This document shows, one piece after another, positions 5,673 to 6,751 of a stretch of DNA of 6,751 nt. This DNA comes from an uncultured Veillonella sp. GTDB taxonomy: Bacteria > Bacillota > Negativicutes > Veillonellales > Veillonellaceae. The notes beneath the pieces were generated by a model. It was not told where the DNA came from. It made no database searches and saw nothing but the letters and a program-made list of their open reading frames with translations. Numbering within the stretch: position 1 is the stretch's first letter; every line of letters starts with the position of its first letter. The translations under genes were made by a program, and so were the position numbers. The stretch covers positions 1 through 6,751 of the forward strand of contig CAKPSA010000065.1 of the NCBI GenBank assembly GCA_934183145.1. The letters run 5' to 3'.

Positions 5673-6751
5673 ATGCAACACATGCTACGCATGGGTATTG
5701 ACGTGGGCTCTACAACGGTTAAAGTTGTACTATTAGACGAACACGATAATTATTTGTATAAAAAGTACATACGCCATTATGCGAACATTTTGGACACCGT
5801 ATATACCTTGCTCCAAGAGGCTCAAGTGGGTCATGAAAATGATCAAGTTCATGTATGTATTACCGGTTCTGGTGGTATGGCGATGGCTGAAAAGGTACGT
5901 ATTCCATTTGTACAAGAGGTTATTGCCGAAACACGTGCTGTAAAAGCATTGTATCCAGAAACCGATGTTATCATCGAACTTGGTGGTGAAGATGCGAAGG
6001 TAACCTATTTAGGTCAAACGGCAGAACACCGTATGAATGGTTCTTGTGCAGGTGGTACAGGTGCTTTCATCGACCAAATGGCGACTTTATTGCAAACTGA
6101 TGCATCTGGTCTTAACCAATTGGCCATGAATGCTGATACGATTTATCCAATTGCAGCACGCTGTGGCGTATTTGCTAAAACAGACGTACAAGCTTTGTTA
6201 AACCAAGGCGCATCTCATGAAAATATTGCAAAATCCGTATTCCAAGCGATTGTAAACCAAACCATTGCGGGCCTTGCATGCGGTCATAAAATTGAAGGTA
6301 ATGTAGCGTTTCTTGGCGGTCCTTTGACATTCTTGTCTGAATTGCGCCAATGCTTCTGCGATACCTTAGAACTAGATGAAGCGCATCGCATTATCCCTGA
6401 GAATGGTGAATTGTTCATCGCTTTAGGGGCGGCTTTGATGAAAGAAGACTGTCGTGCGATTACAGTTGGTCAATTAACAAAAGAAATCGGTGCCCTCATC
6501 GGTATTCCTATGGAGGCTACAGATCGTGTAGAACCTCTATTTAAAAATGAACAAGAATTAGAAGAATTCCGCGCTCGTCATGCTAAGGCAGTAACGCCAA
6601 AGGCGAATATTGAAGATGCGCAAGGTCCTTGTTACCTTGGTATTGATGCGGGTTCTACCACACTTAAGGTGGTTCTCATCAATAGTAATAAGGAAATTAT
6701 CTTCTCTCACTATGGTCCAAACCATGGTAAACCATTAGAAAAATCTCGTGA
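5673..6751 (+). CDS. Acyl-CoA dehydratase activase, long tandem form (5' part)
   Basis: The frame is open from the ATG at 5673 to the window edge (359 full codons), so the product is cut off at its C-terminus. It is an ATPase of the BcrAD/BadFG/HgdC superfamily, which bind a [4Fe-4S] cluster at a dimer interface and drive an ATP-dependent electron into 2-hydroxyacyl-CoA dehydratases or related enzymes. Seen here: phosphate motif GIDVGSTT at 8-15, GSGGMAMAE, ELGGEDAK, and the cluster cysteines Cys125 (NGSCAGGTGAF) and Cys164 (ARCGVFAKTD), 39 residues apart as in HgdC. A second domain begins at 323-330 with GIDAGSTT, so this is the long tandem form, whose members usually go on to a dehydratase-like region well past 1000 residues. 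AGAGAGG at 5661-5667 fixes the start. It has its own leader; the natural substrate is unknown. Confidence 0.88.
   Translation, partial: MQHMLRMGIDVGSTTVKVVLLDEHDNYLYKKYIRHYANILDTVYTLLQEAQVGHENDQVHVCITGSGGMAMAEKVRIPFVQEVIAETRAVKALYPETDVIIELGGEDAKVTYLGQTAEHRMNGSCAGGTGAFIDQMATLLQTDASGLNQLAMNADTIYPIAARCGVFAKTDVQALLNQGASHENIAKSVFQAIVNQTIAGLACGHKIEGNVAFLGGPLTFLSELRQCFCDTLELDEAHRIIPENGELFIALGAALMKEDCRAITVGQLTKEIGALIGIPMEATDRVEPLFKNEQELEEFRARHAKAVTPKANIEDAQGPCYLGIDAGSTTLKVVLINSNKEIIFSHYGPNHGKPLEKSR

Noticed and set aside
5733..5915. Minus-strand open frame inside the activase gene
   Set aside because: It is antisense to conserved activase motifs and shows no recognisable protein features.

Overview
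The window holds the 3' part of a bacterial microcompartment (BMC) operon of the propanediol-utilisation (Pdu) type, followed by a separate transcription unit that runs off the right edge. All genes are on the + strand. Moderate AT richness, strong purine-rich ribosome binding sites, the gene order (pduJ-pduL-eutJ-pduM-pduN-pduP-pduQ, with an eutJ gene inside a pdu cluster as I recall from Listeria and lactobacilli), and a long-form acyl-CoA dehydratase activase next door all suggest an anaerobic Firmicute. A Negativicute such as Veillonella is my best guess; this rests on composition and gene content, not on a marker gene.

Region 1 (1-2530) is a tightly packed block: a hexameric shell protein (PduJ), the microcompartment phosphotransacylase (PduL), an Hsp70/actin-fold EutJ-like ATPase, PduM, and the pentameric vertex protein PduN. 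Gaps are 1 to 13 bases, and pduM and pduN overlap. Region 2 (2531-5222) begins with a 131-base gap and then carries pduP (CoA-acylating aldehyde dehydrogenase) and pduQ (iron-type alcohol dehydrogenase). Region 3 (5223-5672) is non-coding. It contains a clear intrinsic terminator closing the operon, two candidate promoters, a nested inverted repeat, and a structured leader ending in a terminator-like hairpin. Region 4 (5673 to the end) is the 5' part of an acyl-CoA dehydratase activase with two tandem ATPase domains.

Together the operon genes encode the back half of an aldehyde-processing organelle. An aldehyde made inside the shell by a signature enzyme, probably encoded upstream and not seen here, is split two ways. 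PduP oxidises it to acyl-CoA, and PduL converts acyl-CoA to acyl phosphate, recycling CoA. PduQ reduces a second share to the alcohol, regenerating NAD+. PduJ and PduN build facets and vertices. PduM and the EutJ-like protein are probable assembly or enzyme-maintenance factors. PduL, PduP and probably PduM carry short amphipathic N-terminal helices of the encapsulation-peptide kind. The cobalamin adenosyltransferase gene pduO and the shell gene pduK, usual neighbours in Pdu loci, are absent from the visible stretch. The activase is not obviously part of the Pdu pathway.
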